Source: Zoroaster sp. YZ-2022
Lineage: Eukaryota > Echinodermata > Asteroidea > Forcipulatida > Zoroasteridae
Reading direction: 5' to 3'
Assembly (NCBI GenBank): GCA_029582265.1
Contig: CM055830.1
Span: 33,645,172-33,709,171 of the forward strand
DNA length: 64,000 nt
The position numbers were made by a program, and so were the translations under genes. Each line of letters starts with the position of its first letter. Within the stretch, counting starts at the first letter, position 1. Shown piece by piece: positions 63,588 through 64,000 of the stretch. The notes beneath the pieces are model-generated. The model saw only the letters and a list, made by a program, of their open reading frames with translations, was not told where the DNA came from and ran no database searches.

Positions 63588-64000
63588 CTAAATATAAAAA
63601 AAATAGACAGATTTCATTTATGGACAAACATGGCATTTGATGTTTTTAAGTGGTGTTTTTATTCGTTACCTTTCAAATGGCACCTCTTTCCAATTTGTAA
63701 AATTGTAAAATGAGCGTGGAGACCAGAAACCGGAGATTGTTTTCCTCTTAAATTCAATGGTTTATAATATGGGAAACGTCTCTTGAAACTACTGACCACT
63801 TTTTTTCAAACTATGTCAGCCATGATTTATTCACAAGAGCCTTTTAAAACGATCACATCATCCCTTGTAACAGTATGACATAATTTAAACGAGAATTACG
63901 GCTAATCCAGCAATTAGTGTGGACATAATGTCATAATATCGTCCCCATTTTCTATATCCGTCTGGAATAGTGATTCAAATAATAATGATTCGAAATTTTC
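63588..64000. other. Diverged partial copy of unit intron, no exon found
   Basis: 63780-63970 aligns loosely with 62975-63140 (shared ACGATCACATCAT, TAATGTAAACGAG-like and CCATTTTC strings), so it is an older duplicate of unit intron sequence. It also holds the inverted GGAGACCAGAAACCGGAG string at 63718-63735. No exon with valid splice sites was seen. Confidence 0.5.

Larger units (their letters stand above)
50055..63700 (-). repeat. Tandem array of 4.34-kb three-domain units (three copies plus edges)
   Basis: DX exons A at 51389, 55724, 60060; DY at 52504, 56842, 61176; DZ at 53629, 57965, 62300. Spacings are 4,334-4,338 bp. Introns are almost identical, including an intronic TIR-like piece. 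The upper edge ends in a fourth, partial copy that lacks the intron block beginning near 63380. Confidence 0.95.

Noticed and set aside
1..64000. tRNA, rRNA, promoter or polyadenylation site of the host gene
   Set aside because: No convincing cloverleaf, rRNA segment or first/last exon was found by eye.

Overview
This is animal genomic DNA, probably from a marine or other invertebrate. The species cannot be named from the sequence. The evidence for an animal genome is a dense set of GT-AG introns, extracellular module families found in animal mucin, SCO-spondin and hemocytin-type proteins (TIL, VWC and F5/8C-like domains), Thr-rich mucin repeats, and remnants of LINE, LTR and MITE elements. 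No bacterial-type operon, promoter or RNA gene is visible. Almost all coding content is on the minus strand and reads from high to low coordinates.

The main result is that nearly the whole window can be read as one giant gene of about 138 exons. By my exon-by-exon addition this is about 28.7 kb of coding sequence, or about 9,570 codons. Neither the signal-peptide exon nor the stop codon lies in the window. Module borders are phase-1 introns throughout, and two-exon domains are split by a phase-0 intron, so modules can be duplicated or skipped without breaking the frame.

Layout in transcription order: (1) 63.6-50.2 kb holds three near-identical 4.34-kb units. Each carries three F5/8C (discoidin)-like domains, called here DX, DY and DZ, joined by tiny Thr-rich linker exons. 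(2) 50.0-41.2 kb is a cysteine-rich stretch of TIL and VWC modules with two unusual TIL-like modules. Its introns hold a LINE fragment and a CAC microsatellite. (3) 40.9-40.4 kb is a possible membrane-protein exon or nested gene inside an intron. (4) 39.8-21.0 kb holds nine P and eight Q F5/8C-like domains alternating in units of about 2.13 kb, with two longer 2.7-kb variants. Seven of these seventeen domains carry frame-breaking indels. (5) 20.8-17.1 kb holds Thr-rich linkers and one single-exon F5/8C-like domain. (6) 16.7-0.03 kb is the mucin region. Nine exons built from 15-16-residue Thr-rich repeats range from 126 to 5,106 bp and alternate with a 60-bp basic exon and a 69-bp exon.

The likely product is a secreted, heavily O-glycosylated gel-forming or matrix glycoprotein with many carbohydrate- or lipid-binding heads, disulfide-linking TIL/VWC modules and a long mucin tail. 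I do not know a described gene with this exact layout. The most unusual features are the 5.1-kb VNTR exon, the nested tandem arrays, the frame-breaking indels shared between copies, two basic exons with lost splice donors, and a premature stop in one of three otherwise near-identical domains. Domain copies are numbered by position, so copy 1 is nearest the low-coordinate end.
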